NCBI GenBank assembly: GCA_021154885.1
Contig: JAJKHS010000004.1
Coordinates: forward strand, 1-64,000
Direction of reading: 5' to 3'
Source: Thermoanaerobaculum sp.
GTDB taxonomy: Bacteria; Acidobacteriota; Thermoanaerobaculia; Multivoradales; UBA5704
Length of the DNA: 64,000 nucleotides
Below are positions 25,920 to 35,246 of this stretch, one piece after another (within the stretch, counting starts at the first letter, position 1; every line of letters starts with the position of its first letter). Both the position numbers and the translations under genes were made by a program. The notes under the pieces are model-generated. The model worked only from the letters and a program-made list of their open reading frames with translations, was not told the origin of the DNA and did not search any database.

Positions 25920-26374
25920 CAGCCCCCCTCCTCCTGGAGGAAGTCGTAGGCCGCGTCCCCGTCGCGCAGGGCGAGGATCTTCTCCGCATGGCGGTCCGCC
26001 TTGACCCAGCGCGAGATCGCCGCCAGCACCTGGAGATGCTCGGCCGGCGAGTCGCTGGGTGAGACGACCAGGAAGAAGACCTTGACCGGCTGGCCGTCGA
26101 CCGCTCCGAAGTCCACCCCCTGCGGCACCATGCCGATCGCCACCACCCCGGACTTCAGCCCCGGCAGCTTGCAGTGCGGGATGGCGATCCCGGCGCCGAT
26201 CCCCGTCGAGCCGAGCTGCTCCCGCTCCAGGAGCTTCTGGTACAGGTCGACGGCGTTGGCCACTGCTCCCCGCCCGGCGATGCGCTCCGCCAGAGCGTGC
26301 AGCACCCCCGGGCGGTCTGTGGCCGGGAGGTCGGGGAAGATCAGCTCCGGCCGAGTGAGCGACCCGAGGCGCAC
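25919..26374 (-). CDS. ptsN: PTS EIIA-Ntr (fructose-type EIIA domain)
   Basis: 151 aa. The phosphorylated histidine is in GIAIPHCKLPGLKSG. LVVSPSDSPAEHLQVLA is the family block. It lies between rpoN and hprK, the typical setting for the nitrogen-type PTS branch, which regulates rather than transports. No hibernation-promoting factor gene lies between rpoN and ptsN, unlike in many Proteobacteria. Confidence 0.92.
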   Translation of the reverse strand: MRLGSLTRPELIFPDLPATDRPGVLHALAERIAGRGAVANAVDLYQKLLEREQLGSTGIGAGIAIPHCKLPGLKSGVVAIGMVPQGVDFGAVDGQPVKVFFLVVSPSDSPAEHLQVLAAISRWVKADRHAEKILALRDGDAAYDFLQEEGG

Positions 26375-26396
26375 CCTAGATCCCCATGATCCCGGC

Positions 26397-27851
26397 TCAG
26401 AAGATCTGCTTGCGGTCGGTGGATGAAGGGATGCTCAGCTCGTCGCGGTACTTCGCCACCGTCCGGCGGGCGATCTGGATCCCCTCGCGGTTCAGGATCC
26501 GCATCAGCTCGCTGTCCGACAGCGGACGCTTGGGATCCTCGGCCTGGATGAGCTGCTCGATCTTGCGCTTGACGGTCAGCGAGGAGATGTTGTCGCCGTA
26601 CTCCCGGTCGATGCCGCTATGGAAGAAGAACTTCATCGGGAACAGACCGCGGTGGGTGTGGATGTACTTGTTGGACACCACCCGGCTGACCGTCGACTCG
26701 TGCATGCCGATGTCCTCGGCCACGTCCCGCAGCACCATCGGCCGCAGGTTCTCGATGCCCTTGTCCAGGAACTCGCGCTGCTGGCGGACGATCGACGCCG
26801 CCACCTTGTAGATCGTGCGCTGGCGCTGGTCGAGGCTCTTGATCAACCAGACCGCCGAGCGAATTTTGTCCTTGATGAATTGCTGCGCTTCATTCTCCTT
26901 CCCCGCGCTGCGCATGGTCTGCAGCATCCGGCGGTAGGCGCGGCTGACCCGCAGCCGGGGAAGGCCGTCGTCGTTGAGCTGGATGACGTACTCCTCCCCC
27001 ACCCGGCGGACAAAGACGTCGGGCTCGATATAGTGGGGGCGGTCGGTGCTGAACCGCCGGCCGGGGTGGGTCTCGAGTGTCCGCACCAGCTCGACGGCCT
27101 CCTCCAGCTCGGCGAGCTCGACCCCCAGCTTCTTGGCCACGGCCGGGAACTGCCGGCGCAGGAAGAGATCCCAGGCCTCGGAGACCATGCGCCGGGCGAG
27201 GTCGTCCGGCGCCACCTCCCTGACGTCCATCTGCAGCAGCAGGCTCTCCTGGAGGTTGGCGCAGGCGATGCCCGGCGGATCGAGGGCGCGGACGAGGGCC
27301 AGCCCCGCCAGCACCTCCTCCAGGGAATAGTCGCCCCCGGTCTGATCGCCCATGGCCCGGATCTCCTCCGGGGTGGCGACCAGGAAGCCGTCGGGGTCGA
27401 GGTTGCCGATGATCAGCTCGGCGATCTCCCGCTGGCGGGGCGCGACGTCGGCCATGTGGAGCTGCCAGAGGAGGTGGTCGTAGAGGTCGGGCTCGCGGGT
27501 GAGGCTGTTCTCGATCGGGGGCTCGTCGCGCTCCTCCATCATCGACGAGGTGCCCGAGCCCTCCCAGTAGTCGCCGAAGTAGGCGTCGAGGTCGATGTTC
27601 TCCATCGACTGGGTGTGGTCGAGGCTCTCGCCGTTGACCGGCGGCTCCGGCGGGGCCTCCTGCGGCGCCTCCTCCTCCGCGCTCTCGGCCTCGGCGGACT
27701 CCTCGAGGACCGGGTTCTCCACCAGCTCCTGGGTGAGGAGGGTGTCGAGCTCCATGCGCGTCATCTGCAGCAGCTTGATCGCCTGCTGCAATGAAGGCGT
27801 CATCACCAGCTTCTGCGCCAGCCTCAGGGAAAGTTTTTGCTCTAACGCCAT
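26397..27851 (-). CDS. rpoN: RNA polymerase sigma-54 factor
   Basis: 484 aa. Region I is glutamine-rich (LSLRLAQKLVMTPSLQQAIK, then LLQM) and binds bacterial enhancer activators. An acidic region II (EESAEAESAEEEAPQEAPPE) and the core-binding domain follow. The C-terminal helix-turn-helix (MHESTVSRVVSNKYIHT) and the RpoN box ARRTVAKYRDEL contact the -12/-24 promoter. No enhancer-binding AAA+ activator is in the window. Starts 13 nt after lptB. Confidence 0.97.
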   Translation of the reverse strand: MALEQKLSLRLAQKLVMTPSLQQAIKLLQMTRMELDTLLTQELVENPVLEESAEAESAEEEAPQEAPPEPPVNGESLDHTQSMENIDLDAYFGDYWEGSGTSSMMEERDEPPIENSLTREPDLYDHLLWQLHMADVAPRQREIAELIIGNLDPDGFLVATPEEIRAMGDQTGGDYSLEEVLAGLALVRALDPPGIACANLQESLLLQMDVREVAPDDLARRMVSEAWDLFLRRQFPAVAKKLGVELAELEEAVELVRTLETHPGRRFSTDRPHYIEPDVFVRRVGEEYVIQLNDDGLPRLRVSRAYRRMLQTMRSAGKENEAQQFIKDKIRSAVWLIKSLDQRQRTIYKVAASIVRQQREFLDKGIENLRPMVLRDVAEDIGMHESTVSRVVSNKYIHTHRGLFPMKFFFHSGIDREYGDNISSLTVKRKIEQLIQAEDPKRPLSDSELMRILNREGIQIARRTVAKYRDELSIPSSTDRKQIF

Positions 27852-27864
27852 TCAGCAACCAGTC

Positions 27865-28611
27865 CTACAGAGTGAAGTCTTCGCCGAGATAGATTTTTCG
27901 AACCTGCGGATCCGTGGAAAGCTCCAGCGGAGTGCCGGAGCGCAGGATTTCGCCGTTGTTGATGATATAGGCCCGGTCGGTTATTTTCAATGTTTCCCGC
28001 ACGTTATGGTCGGTGATCAAGATCCCGATGCCCATCGACTTGAGGTGCCGGACGATGCCCTGGATGTCGAGCACCGCGATCGGGTCGATCCCCGCGAACG
28101 GCTCGTCCAGGAGGATATACCACGGGTTGATGACCAGTGCGCGGGCGATCTCGACCCGCCGGCGCTCGCCGCCGGAGAGCAGCGCGCCGCGGGTCTTGCG
28201 CACCTTGACCAGTCCGAGGTCGGCGATGAGCTGGTCGATGCGCCGCTCCTGCTCGGCGTGAGAGAGGTCCAGGGTCTCGAAGATGGCCCGCAGGTTGTCC
28301 TCCACCGACAGGCGGCGGAACACCGACGGCTCCTGGGGGAGATAGCTGATCCCCCGCTGCGCCCGCAGGTACATGGGCAGCTCGGTGATGTCCTCCTCGC
28401 CCAGCACCACGGTCCCCGAGTCGGGAGGGGTGAGGCCCACCACCATGTAGAACGTGGTCGTCTTGCCGGCGCCGTTGGGCCCCAGCAGGCCCACGATCTC
28501 GCCGGGGCCGACCTCGATCGAGACGTCCTGCACCACCGCCCGCCCGCGATACACCTTGCGCAGGTTGTGGGTCGAGAGCTTCTGGGCCTCCTCCACGTCC
28601 TCGTCTTTCAT
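27865..28611 (-). CDS. lptB: LPS-export ABC transporter ATP-binding protein LptB
   Basis: 248 aa from ATG 28611. Walker [19 protein letters not shown]-loop [14 protein letters not shown], signature [16 protein letters not shown] and Walker [14 protein letters not shown], followed by H-loop [10 protein letters not shown]. It powers extraction of LPS together with LptF/G, which here are fused at 13480-15885. The start overlaps the lptCA stop as ATGA. Confidence 0.97.
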   Translation of the reverse strand: MKDEDVEEAQKLSTHNLRKVYRGRAVVQDVSIEVGPGEIVGLLGPNGAGKTTTFYMVVGLTPPDSGTVVLGEEDITELPMYLRAQRGISYLPQEPSVFRRLSVEDNLRAIFETLDLSHAEQERRIDQLIADLGLVKVRKTRGALLSGGERRRVEIARALVINPWYILLDEPFAGIDPIAVLDIQGIVRHLKSMGIGILITDHNVRETLKITDRAYIINNGEILRSGTPLELSTDPQVRKIYLGEDFTL

Positions 28612-30761
28612 CCGCCGCTCCCAGGGTGCGCGGGGGCCGGGGCCGGAGTCTTCGCCGGTATTATTGCGGGGGTCACTGCCGGGGTGATTGCCGGCACCGG
28701 CGTCGCGGCCGGCGCGTTCGGGTCCACCCCCTTGACCTCCACCTTGCCCGTGTCCATGGCGTAGACCGCGCGCTTGCCGCGGATCTGGTTGCCGTCCTTG
28801 TCCTTCATCGTCACCGGATCGCCGAACACCTCGACCTGCTTGTCCGCCACATGGTAGACCGCCCGCTGGCCCGTGACGGTGCGGCCCACCTGCGGATCGT
28901 TGATTTTGGCGTCGCCGGTGCAGACCATGGACTTCGCCTGGCGCTTCTCGTCGAGGTCCACCTGCATCTTCTGGCAGCTCAGGGTCTTGCCCTGCTGGTC
29001 CACGCGCACGTTGCCGGTGTAGATCAGCACCCCCGTCTTCTGCTGGTAGGTCATCTCGCTCGCCACCACCTGCACCGGGGTGCGCTGGGCCGGCCCCGCG
29101 GTCACCGGCTTCGCCGCCGTCGCCGGTTTGCCCGCGACCTGGGCGGCCTGGTCCTCGCTCGGATACCAGATCGTCTTGACGCCGCCGGTCGCCGTGAGCT
29201 GGTCCGCCGCCTTGTCCCCCCGCATCTCGGGCGTCAGGAGGACGTTGTCCCCCCGCCAGGCGCGGACGTCGCCGCGGAAGACGAACGACGACGGCTGTTG
29301 CCGCCAGAAGGCCTCCTGGGAGACGACGTTGACCGGCCCCTCGCCCTGCGCCAGCGGGCTGCCGGCGAGCGCCGTCTCCTCCACCTTCTGGAGCTTGGCC
29401 TTGACGCCGTCGCGGGCGCTGACGATCTGCGTGTCGGTGTTGTACACCATGCGCGGCGACTCCAGCCGGCCGCGGTCGCTGGCGACCACCACCGGCGAGC
29501 CCGTGAACTCGCCTCGCCCCTGGTCCATGTCCAGGGTGCCACGGTTGCCGTTGGCCGTTACGTCGCCATCCTTGTAGACGACGTTGGCGTTCAGCTCCAC
29601 CGTCGCGAGCTGGCCGTCGGGGCGGAAGGTGGCCCGCGCCGTCTGGCCCGCAGCGTTGCGCTGGGTGGGCGGCTTGCCCGGCAGATGAGCGTTCTCCTGG
29701 ATCTCGACGCTGCCGAAGGCCTGGGCCTCGTTGAGCACGCCGTTGTCGAGCGTGCCCTCGATGTGCCGCTTGGCCGTCAGCGTGCGCACCATGCCGGGGC
29801 CGGACGATTCCAGGCTGGCCCGCCCGTCCGCCGGCGCTTCGAGCGCCACGAAGCGGGGCTGGTTGCCCTGCGGCTGGAGAACGACGGAGAGCTCCTTGCC
29901 ACCGAACTTGACCCTCGTGCGCTCCGGGGCCGCCTTGCCCGGTTTGCCCGGGTTGGGGGCCTGGAGAGCGGCCCGCGTCTCGCCGCTGACGTCCCACATC
30001 GCGTGCACGAAGGTCAGCCCGCTCTCGTCGTCGGCGACGTTGCCGTAGATGCGCTGCGCCTGGAGCCAGTCGCCGCCCCGGTGCAGGCTGGATCCCCCCT
30101 CGCAACGGATCCAGTGCTTGGTGCGCTCGTAGATGAAACGCTGGGCATTGAGCTGCAGGGGCGGCTCGATGCCGGCGATGCTGCGCACCTGCGAGCCGCC
30201 CATCAGCGAGTACGTCTCCGCCCCCAGGTCGATCTGCATGCGGCCGGCGTTGGCGACGTACTTGCCCAGATAGCGGATCTCCACCGCTCCCGGGCTCGTC
30301 ACCACGTTCCCCTTCTGCTGCAAATCGAGGTGGTCGGTGCGCAGCTCCATCTCGTCCGGGCCCTTGAGGAAGACCTCGCCCTGGAGCTGCCCCTCATTGG
30401 ACTCGCGATTGAAGCTCGCGTTCTTGCTCTCGACGTGGAAGACCCGCCCCTGCTTGTCATAGAGCGTCACGGCCACGTTGTCGAGATAGATGATGCCCTG
30501 GCGGTCCGCCTTGATGCTGGTGCCGCGGATGCGGAAGATCGGCTTCTCGCGCTCGGTGAAGGTGTAGTCGAAGTCCTCGCCGATGAGGCTCATCCCCTTC
30601 TCGTTCTGCGCGCTTTTCGCGTCCATGGCCGGCGGCTTCTCGGGTTTCTGGCCCGCCCGTCCGAAGAGGAAGAGCCCGCCGAGGACAGACACCAGGAGGG
30701 CGAGGGCCACCAGCAGCAGTTTGCGCAATCCGCCGACGGACGATTTGGCTTTGCGTGCCAT
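28608..30761 (-). CDS. Fused LptC-LptA (OstA) LPS transport protein
   Basis: 717 aa from ATG 30761 ([14 protein letters not shown]; an ATG at 30773 is also in frame). One N-terminal membrane helix ([20 protein letters not shown]) anchors an LptC-like domain ([20 protein letters not shown]), followed by several OstA/LptA beta-jellyroll segments ([38 protein letters not shown] in parts; [21 protein letters not shown] blocks). The tail is Pro/Ala-rich and low-complexity. Usual LptC and LptA are about 190 aa each, so this protein could span much of the periplasmic bridge in a single chain. Confidence 0.88.
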   Translation of the reverse strand: MARKAKSSVGGLRKLLLVALALLVSVLGGLFLFGRAGQKPEKPPAMDAKSAQNEKGMSLIGEDFDYTFTEREKPIFRIRGTSIKADRQGIIYLDNVAVTLYDKQGRVFHVESKNASFNRESNEGQLQGEVFLKGPDEMELRTDHLDLQQKGNVVTSPGAVEIRYLGKYVANAGRMQIDLGAETYSLMGGSQVRSIAGIEPPLQLNAQRFIYERTKHWIRCEGGSSLHRGGDWLQAQRIYGNVADDESGLTFVHAMWDVSGETRAALQAPNPGKPGKAAPERTRVKFGGKELSVVLQPQGNQPRFVALEAPADGRASLESSGPGMVRTLTAKRHIEGTLDNGVLNEAQAFGSVEIQENAHLPGKPPTQRNAAGQTARATFRPDGQLATVELNANVVYKDGDVTANGNRGTLDMDQGRGEFTGSPVVVASDRGRLESPRMVYNTDTQIVSARDGVKAKLQKVEETALAGSPLAQGEGPVNVVSQEAFWRQQPSSFVFRGDVRAWRGDNVLLTPEMRGDKAADQLTATGGVKTIWYPSEDQAAQVAGKPATAAKPVTAGPAQRTPVQVVASEMTYQQKTGVLIYTGNVRVDQQGKTLSCQKMQVDLDEKRQAKSMVCTGDAKINDPQVGRTVTGQRAVYHVADKQVEVFGDPVTMKDKDGNQIRGKRAVYAMDTGKVEVKGVDPNAPAATPVPAITPAVTPAIIPAKTPAPAPAHPGSGG

Positions 30762-30797
30762 GGCCGCTTGCATTCTACGGGGTTGGAGGCGAATTCT

Positions 30798-32459
30798 TCA
30801 CGCGAGCCGGGAATCGACCAGGCGCAGCACCGGCCCACCGCGCCAGGCGTCGCTTTCGACGCAGGCCAGAACCTCGAAGCTGCCGCGGAGATTTCCCAGC
30901 CGTTCCTGCCAGCGCCACCCCACCAGGTCGACCGCGGCGCCGTCCTCCCCCCGCGCCCGGGCCGAGAGATGGCCCTTGCCGAACAGCCGTGGCTCGCCCT
31001 GGAGACGTAGCGGCCCCGTGCGCACCAGCGGCCGGGCGTTGCCCTGGCCGAAGGGCTCCAGGGCCGCGAGCTGCGCCAGGAGCGCGCCCGAGACCTCCCG
31101 CGGCGCGAGATGGAGCTCGTATTCGTAGCGGCGGGCGAGGAGCTCGGCCGGCCAGGCCGCCCCCGCCTCCTCCCAATCCCGCCGCAGCTCCTCCAGGCGC
31201 GCCACCTCCGCCGTCATTCCCACGGCCTGCGAATGGCCGCCGAAGCGCGTCATCCGCTCCTTCCAGGGGGAGAGGAAACCGTGGAGCTCGATCCCCGGCA
31301 GGCTGCGGCCGGAGCCGGTGGCCGACTCCCCCTCGACGGCCAGCAGCACCACGGGGCGATGAAAGTCCTTGGCCACCCGGCCGGCCGCCACCCCCACCAC
31401 CCCCTTGTGCCAGTCCGCGCTCCACTCCACGAGGATGGGCGGCAGGGGCGACCGCGCCGCGAACCGCTGCCGCGCCTCCTCCACCACCCGCGTCTCCGTG
31501 GTCTGCCGCTCGCGGTTCCAGCCGTCGAGCTCCAGGGCCAGCTCCAAGGCCCGCCCGGGATCGCGGCTCATCAGCAGCTCCAGAGCCCGCTCGGGATCGT
31601 GCAGCCGCCCCGCGGCGTTGATCCGCGGGCCGATGCGGAAACCAACATCCGCGGCCGTGAACGGCGGCTTCATCCCCGACTGCTGGATGAGCGCCTTGAG
31701 GCCGTGGGACCGGGTGTCCACCATGGCCGCGAGCCCCAGGGCGGCGATCACCCGGTTCTCCCCCTGCAGCGGCACGAGGTCCGCGATGGTGCCGAGGCAC
31801 GCGATGCGCAGCAGCACCGAGGGATCGACCGCCTTGCCGCAGCGCCCGGCGAGGGCCAGGGAGAGCTTGAGGGCGAGCCCCGCCGCCGCCAGGTCGGGGA
31901 ACGGATAGCTGCACCGCGCCTGCCGGGGGTTGATGTGCAGCGCGTCCGCCGGCAGCTCGCACCCCGGGAGATGATGGTCCGTGATCACCACTCCGATCCC
32001 GGTCGCCAGCGCCGCCTCGACCGCGGCCGCGGACGAGCTGCCGCAGTCCGCCGTCACGATCAGCGCGCAGCCCAGCGCCTTCGCCCGCTCCACATGCACG
32101 GGCTGGAAGCCGTACCCCTCGCGCAGCCGGTGCGGCAGGATGGCCGTCGCCTCCACTCCGCAACGGGCGAAGACGGCCAGGAGCTGAGCCGTGGCGCTGA
32201 TGCCGTCGACATCGTAGTCGCCGACGATGGCCACCCGCTCGCCGCGGTTCCTGGCGTCCACCAGCCGGCAGACGGCCTCCTCCATGCCGGCGAGGAGAAA
32301 GGGGTCGTGAAGCTGGTCGAGCGAGGGCTTGAGGAAACGGTCGGCGCCCGCGGCGTCGGTGACCCCCCGCCGGGCCAGCAGGAGGGCCAGCCAGGAGGGC
32401 AGTCCCCCCCGTTCCAGGCCGGCGGCGGCCTCCGGCACCGGCGCGGCCACCCACTCCAC
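30798..32459 (-). CDS. recJ: Single-stranded-DNA-specific exonuclease RecJ
   Basis: 553 aa, GTG start at 32459. DHH phosphoesterase motifs: VGDYDVDGISATAQ (motif I), TADCGSSS (II), ITDHHLPG (III, the DHH itself), then the DHHA1 motif GGHSQAVGMT. A C-terminal OB fold follows. It degrades single-stranded DNA 5' to 3' in recombination and mismatch repair. It sits between accA and lptCA in the long run. Somewhat short of the E. coli protein (577 aa). Confidence 0.95.
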   Translation of the reverse strand: MEWVAAPVPEAAAGLERGGLPSWLALLLARRGVTDAAGADRFLKPSLDQLHDPFLLAGMEEAVCRLVDARNRGERVAIVGDYDVDGISATAQLLAVFARCGVEATAILPHRLREGYGFQPVHVERAKALGCALIVTADCGSSSAAAVEAALATGIGVVITDHHLPGCELPADALHINPRQARCSYPFPDLAAAGLALKLSLALAGRCGKAVDPSVLLRIACLGTIADLVPLQGENRVIAALGLAAMVDTRSHGLKALIQQSGMKPPFTAADVGFRIGPRINAAGRLHDPERALELLMSRDPGRALELALELDGWNRERQTTETRVVEEARQRFAARSPLPPILVEWSADWHKGVVGVAAGRVAKDFHRPVVLLAVEGESATGSGRSLPGIELHGFLSPWKERMTRFGGHSQAVGMTAEVARLEELRRDWEEAGAAWPAELLARRYEYELHLAPREVSGALLAQLAALEPFGQGNARPLVRTGPLRLQGEPRLFGKGHLSARARGEDGAAVDLVGWRWQERLGNLRGSFEVLACVESDAWRGGPVLRLVDSRLA

Positions 32460-32483
32460 CGCGGAGGTCAGGGCTTACCCTCG

Positions 32484-33437
32484 CTACCCTTCGTCATAGG
32501 CCCCGAGGGCGCGGAACTTCTGATAGCGGCGGTCGACGAGGTCGCGAGGGCTGAGGCGCTCCAGCTCATTGAGCGCGCCCTCGACGGCGTCGCCCACCCG
32601 CTGGCAGGTGACGGCGGGGTCGGTGTGGGCGCCGCCCGGCGGCTCGGGGATGATGGCGTCCACGACCCCAAGTTGCAGCAGGTCGGGAGCGGTGAGCTTC
32701 ATGGCGTCCGCGGCCTCGGCTTTCTTGTTCTGGTCTTTCCAGAGGATGGCGGCGCACCCCTCGGGCGAGATCACCGAATAGGTGGCATATTCTAGGATGA
32801 ACACCCGGTCGCCCACGCCCAGGGCCAGGGCGCCGCCGCTCCCCCCCTCGCCCGTGATGGTCACCACGATCGGCACCTCCAGCACGGCCATCTCGATCAG
32901 GTTGTGGGCGATGGCTTCGGCCTGCCCCCGCTCCTCGGCGTCAAGGCCTGGATAGGCGCCGGCCGTGTCGATGAAGGTGAGGACGGGCAGGCGGAACCTC
33001 TCCGCCATCTTCATCATTCGCAGCGCCTTGCGGTATCCCTCGGGCCGCGGCTGGCCGAAGTTGCGCCAGATCCGCTCCTTGGTGTCGCGCCCCTTCTGAT
33101 GGCCGATGACGGCGACGCTGCGGCCGCGGAACTCGGCGAGCCCGGAGACGATGGCAGCGTCGTCCGCGAAGGCGCGGTCGCCGTGGATCTCCACCCAGTC
33201 GCTCATCAGGGCCTCGACGTAGTCGAGCGTGTAGGGCCGGTCCTGGTGCCGGGCGACGAGGGTCTTCTCCCAGCGGCTGAGATTGCCGAAGATGTCCGAC
33301 GTATTCTTGCGCAGGGCGGTGCGCAGGCGCTCGAGCTCCTTCTCGTGGCCGCCCCCTGCCGGATAGCCCTCCAGCTCTTCGATACGGCGCCGGAGCTCGA
33401 TGAGCGGCTCTTCAAAGGACGGGTCGGAGCTTTGCAT
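32484..33437 (-). CDS. accA: Acetyl-CoA carboxylase carboxyltransferase subunit alpha
   Basis: 317 aa. Moves carboxyl from biotin to acetyl-CoA with AccD to make malonyl-CoA, the first step in fatty-acid synthesis. Blocks include WEKTLVARHQDRPYTLDYVE, IGHQKGRDTKERIWRNFG, FIDTAGAYPGLDAEERGQAE and the oxyanion region GEGGSGGALALGVGD. It heads the long minus-strand gene run that reaches miaB. Confidence 0.97.
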   Translation of the reverse strand: MQSSDPSFEEPLIELRRRIEELEGYPAGGGHEKELERLRTALRKNTSDIFGNLSRWEKTLVARHQDRPYTLDYVEALMSDWVEIHGDRAFADDAAIVSGLAEFRGRSVAVIGHQKGRDTKERIWRNFGQPRPEGYRKALRMMKMAERFRLPVLTFIDTAGAYPGLDAEERGQAEAIAHNLIEMAVLEVPIVVTITGEGGSGGALALGVGDRVFILEYATYSVISPEGCAAILWKDQNKKAEAADAMKLTAPDLLQLGVVDAIIPEPPGGAHTDPAVTCQRVGDAVEGALNELERLSPRDLVDRRYQKFRALGAYDEG

Positions 33438-33524
33438 GACGCCGCCAACCTAGCAAAGCCAGGACCCCAGGTCAACGCACTCTTTTCCCTTCAAGGAATA
33501 CCTCTGAGGTGATGCTTGAGAGTC

Positions 33525-33540
33525 TGTCGGCGCGCCGACA
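33525..33540. promoter_or_regulatory. 16-bp perfect palindrome, second copy
   Basis: TGTCGGCGCGCCGACA, identical to 18157-18172. It sits 88 nt upstream of accA, the head of the long minus-strand run, and 110 nt upstream of the plus-strand Uma2 gene. Two identical 16-mers before two operons suggest a protein-binding site; no regulator can be named. Confidence 0.45.
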
Positions 33541-33614
33541 CCCCCCTGGGACCGCTGGCGTCCCGCCGGCCTTCTAACTCCGACTTACTCCACTCGTCGC
33601 CGGAATGCGTTATA

Positions 33615-33643
33615 TTGACCTGAGCCCGGAGACTCTCTATACT
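33615..33643 (+). promoter_or_regulatory. Sigma-70 promoter of Uma2-family gene 1, leaderless
   Basis: TTGACC (33615-33620), a 17-nt spacer and TATACT (33638-33643). The ATG at 33650 is only 6 nt past the -10, so transcription would begin at or within a base or two of the start codon. The same arrangement recurs at 45572-45600. Confidence 0.75.
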
Positions 33644-33649
33644 CACACC

Positions 33650-34585
33650 ATGGGTGAGCCCGCGCGCAAGCTACCAGCCGACTGGGAGCCGGACACCGCT
33701 CCCGAAGCCGCCGATCCCTTCCGCTACGGCTGGCGCTGGCAGACCGTGCGCCTGCCCAACGGCAAAGTCACCGAGCAGCAGATTCCTCTAACGGCAGAGG
33801 ATCTCTTGGACCCGCAGCTCGGAGACGAAGTGCCACAGAGCATCCCTCATTCCCTGTTCATTCAGAGCTTGGCCAGCCTTCTGCGCCTGCGGTATCGGTC
33901 GCGGCCGGACGTGCTGGTGGTGAACGACGTGAAGATGCTCTGGGGGATTCCCGGTCTGAAGGAGCCGTCTCCAGACATCGCCGTGATTCCCGGATTGCGC
34001 ACCCGGCACGATCTCCACGAGTTGAAGGATCGGCGCAGCTTCGACGTAGTCCGGGAAGGGACCCGCCCTGCTCTCGTCATCGAGCTGGTCTCGCCCCCGG
34101 ACCCCGCACTCCGCCGCAACGACTACGAAGACAAGGTGAAGATCTATCAGGAGGCGGGGGTCCCGGAGTATCTGATTCTGGATCCTCCCTTCAGCAGACC
34201 GGGCTGCCTGGAGTTGACCGCCTATCGTCTGGGTCCTGGCGGCCTCTACCGCCGTATCAAGCCGGACGTCCAGGGCCGGGTGCTCTCTGAGACCACGGGC
34301 CTCCTCTTCGGAGTGGACGCGGATGCCGAAACGCTTCTCGTCTTCGATTCCTTGACCGGTGAGCGTCTGTTCATTCCCGACGATCAGCTTGACCGCGAGA
34401 CCGAAGCCCGCAAGGCCGCCGAGGGACGAGCTGACCGCGAAGCCGAAGCCCGCAAGGCCGCCGACGAGCGAGCCGCCCGCGAAGCCGAAGCCCGGAAAAC
34501 TGTCGAGGAACGGGCCAACGTCGCCGAAGCCGAAATCGCAAGGCTCCGCGCAGAGTTGGACAAGGCCCGGAACACCGACCGCTGA
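33650..34585 (+). CDS. Uma2-family (DUF820) putative restriction-endonuclease-fold protein 1
   Basis: 311 aa from ATG 33650 (MGEPARKLPADWEPD). The Uma2 PD-(D/E)xK core is visible as EPSPDIAVIPGL (Asp), ALVIELVSPPDP (Glu-x-Val) and YEDKVKIYQEAGVPEYLILDP (Lys and closing segment). The C-terminus is a coiled coil of near-repeats (REAEARKAADERA), and upstream codons to 33605 are promoter, not protein. The family is abundant in cyanobacteria, Acidobacteriota and Chloroflexi; function unknown, with a nuclease fold. A paralogue is at 45607. Confidence 0.85.
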   Translation: MGEPARKLPADWEPDTAPEAADPFRYGWRWQTVRLPNGKVTEQQIPLTAEDLLDPQLGDEVPQSIPHSLFIQSLASLLRLRYRSRPDVLVVNDVKMLWGIPGLKEPSPDIAVIPGLRTRHDLHELKDRRSFDVVREGTRPALVIELVSPPDPALRRNDYEDKVKIYQEAGVPEYLILDPPFSRPGCLELTAYRLGPGGLYRRIKPDVQGRVLSETTGLLFGVDADAETLLVFDSLTGERLFIPDDQLDRETEARKAAEGRADREAEARKAADERAAREAEARKTVEERANVAEAEIARLRAELDKARNTDR

Positions 34586-34611
34586 ACCCCCGACTCAAAG
34601 CCGGCGGGAGC

Positions 34612-35061
34612 TCAGGGCAGATTCTCCAGGTCGTCCAGATCCTGATGACGGCCGGTCGCCTTCTTGTTGACCTTGAGATCCTGGAGGCTGATCAGGCTGA
34701 TCTTGACGCCGTCCATCACACCCTCCACCCTCGCGCTGTAGCAATGCCCGAATTCGACTCCAGGAATCGACGTGAAGATCTCGAGGCGGACGGGCGGCAC
34801 TCCCATACGTATGATCTGGTCTTCCTTGAGGAAAAGCTCCGCCGAAAGGTTGGGGACGTCGAAGCCGAACTCCTGCAGCACCTCCACCATCTTCGCCGCC
34901 GTGGCAGGACCCCGGCCGATCCAGATGTCCATATCCACCGTCGCGCGAGGATAGCCGTGATATCCGACGGCGTAGCCCCCGATCAGGAGGTACTCAACCT
35001 GATGTGCGTTGAGTAACTGTAAGAATTCTTTGAAGTCGGGTGGTAGCCGGATCGTAGCCAT
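34612..35061 (-). CDS. Nucleotidyltransferase-fold protein (toxin-like)
   Basis: 149 aa. The block YLLIGGYAVGYHGYPRATVDMDIWI carries the GG...T-D-x-D pattern of minimal nucleotidyltransferases (AbiEii/MNT/DUF6036-like), here in parts GGYAVGYHGYPRATVDMDIW. The rest, RLEIFTSIPGVEF and ISLQDLKVNKKATGRHQDL, is typical of the same group. It overlaps the upstream small gene by 68 nt. Such pairs often behave as toxin-antitoxin modules; that role is inferred. Confidence 0.8.
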   Translation of the reverse strand: MATIRLPPDFKEFLQLLNAHQVEYLLIGGYAVGYHGYPRATVDMDIWIGRGPATAAKMVEVLQEFGFDVPNLSAELFLKEDQIIRMGVPPVRLEIFTSIPGVEFGHCYSARVEGVMDGVKISLISLQDLKVNKKATGRHQDLDDLENLP

Positions 35062-35209
35062 AGAGGATCTGCCTCATCAGCTCCAGGACCTCAAGACGCT
35101 CCTGCGGCGTCTTCTGGGCCCAGTACTGCTTCTCGTCGTCCTCCTCATGGAGCCCGCGAACCGAGAAGGCGCCGCGATCCAGCCTTGGGAAGAAGTCAGG
35201 CTCTGCCAT
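34994..35209 (-). CDS. Small partner protein of the nucleotidyltransferase (antitoxin-like)
   Basis: 71 aa, acidic N-terminus, then WAQKTPQERLEVLELMRQIL and YGYDPATTRLQR, a widespread short motif I associate with genes immediately upstream of DUF6036-type nucleotidyltransferases. It starts 37 nt after the WD40 gene stop and overlaps the nucleotidyltransferase gene, so it may end the NLR operon. Function unproven. Confidence 0.7.
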   Translation of the reverse strand: MAEPDFFPRLDRGAFSVRGLHEEDDEKQYWAQKTPQERLEVLELMRQILYGYDPATTRLQRILTVTQRTSG

Positions 35210-35246
35210 GGGGATAGTCTACAGCCGGCTTGGGAAAGCTGGCTGT

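Noticed and set aside
27980..28020. Possible parS-like sequence TGTTTCCCGCACGTTATGG
   Set aside because: Only the first bases match parS; it is not palindromic and lies inside lptB coding sequence.
33605..33649. N-terminal extension MRYIDLSPETLYTHT of the Uma2 protein
   Set aside because: These codons are the promoter (TTGACC...TATACT), conserved at DNA level in the second copy; the ATG at 33650 fits family length better.
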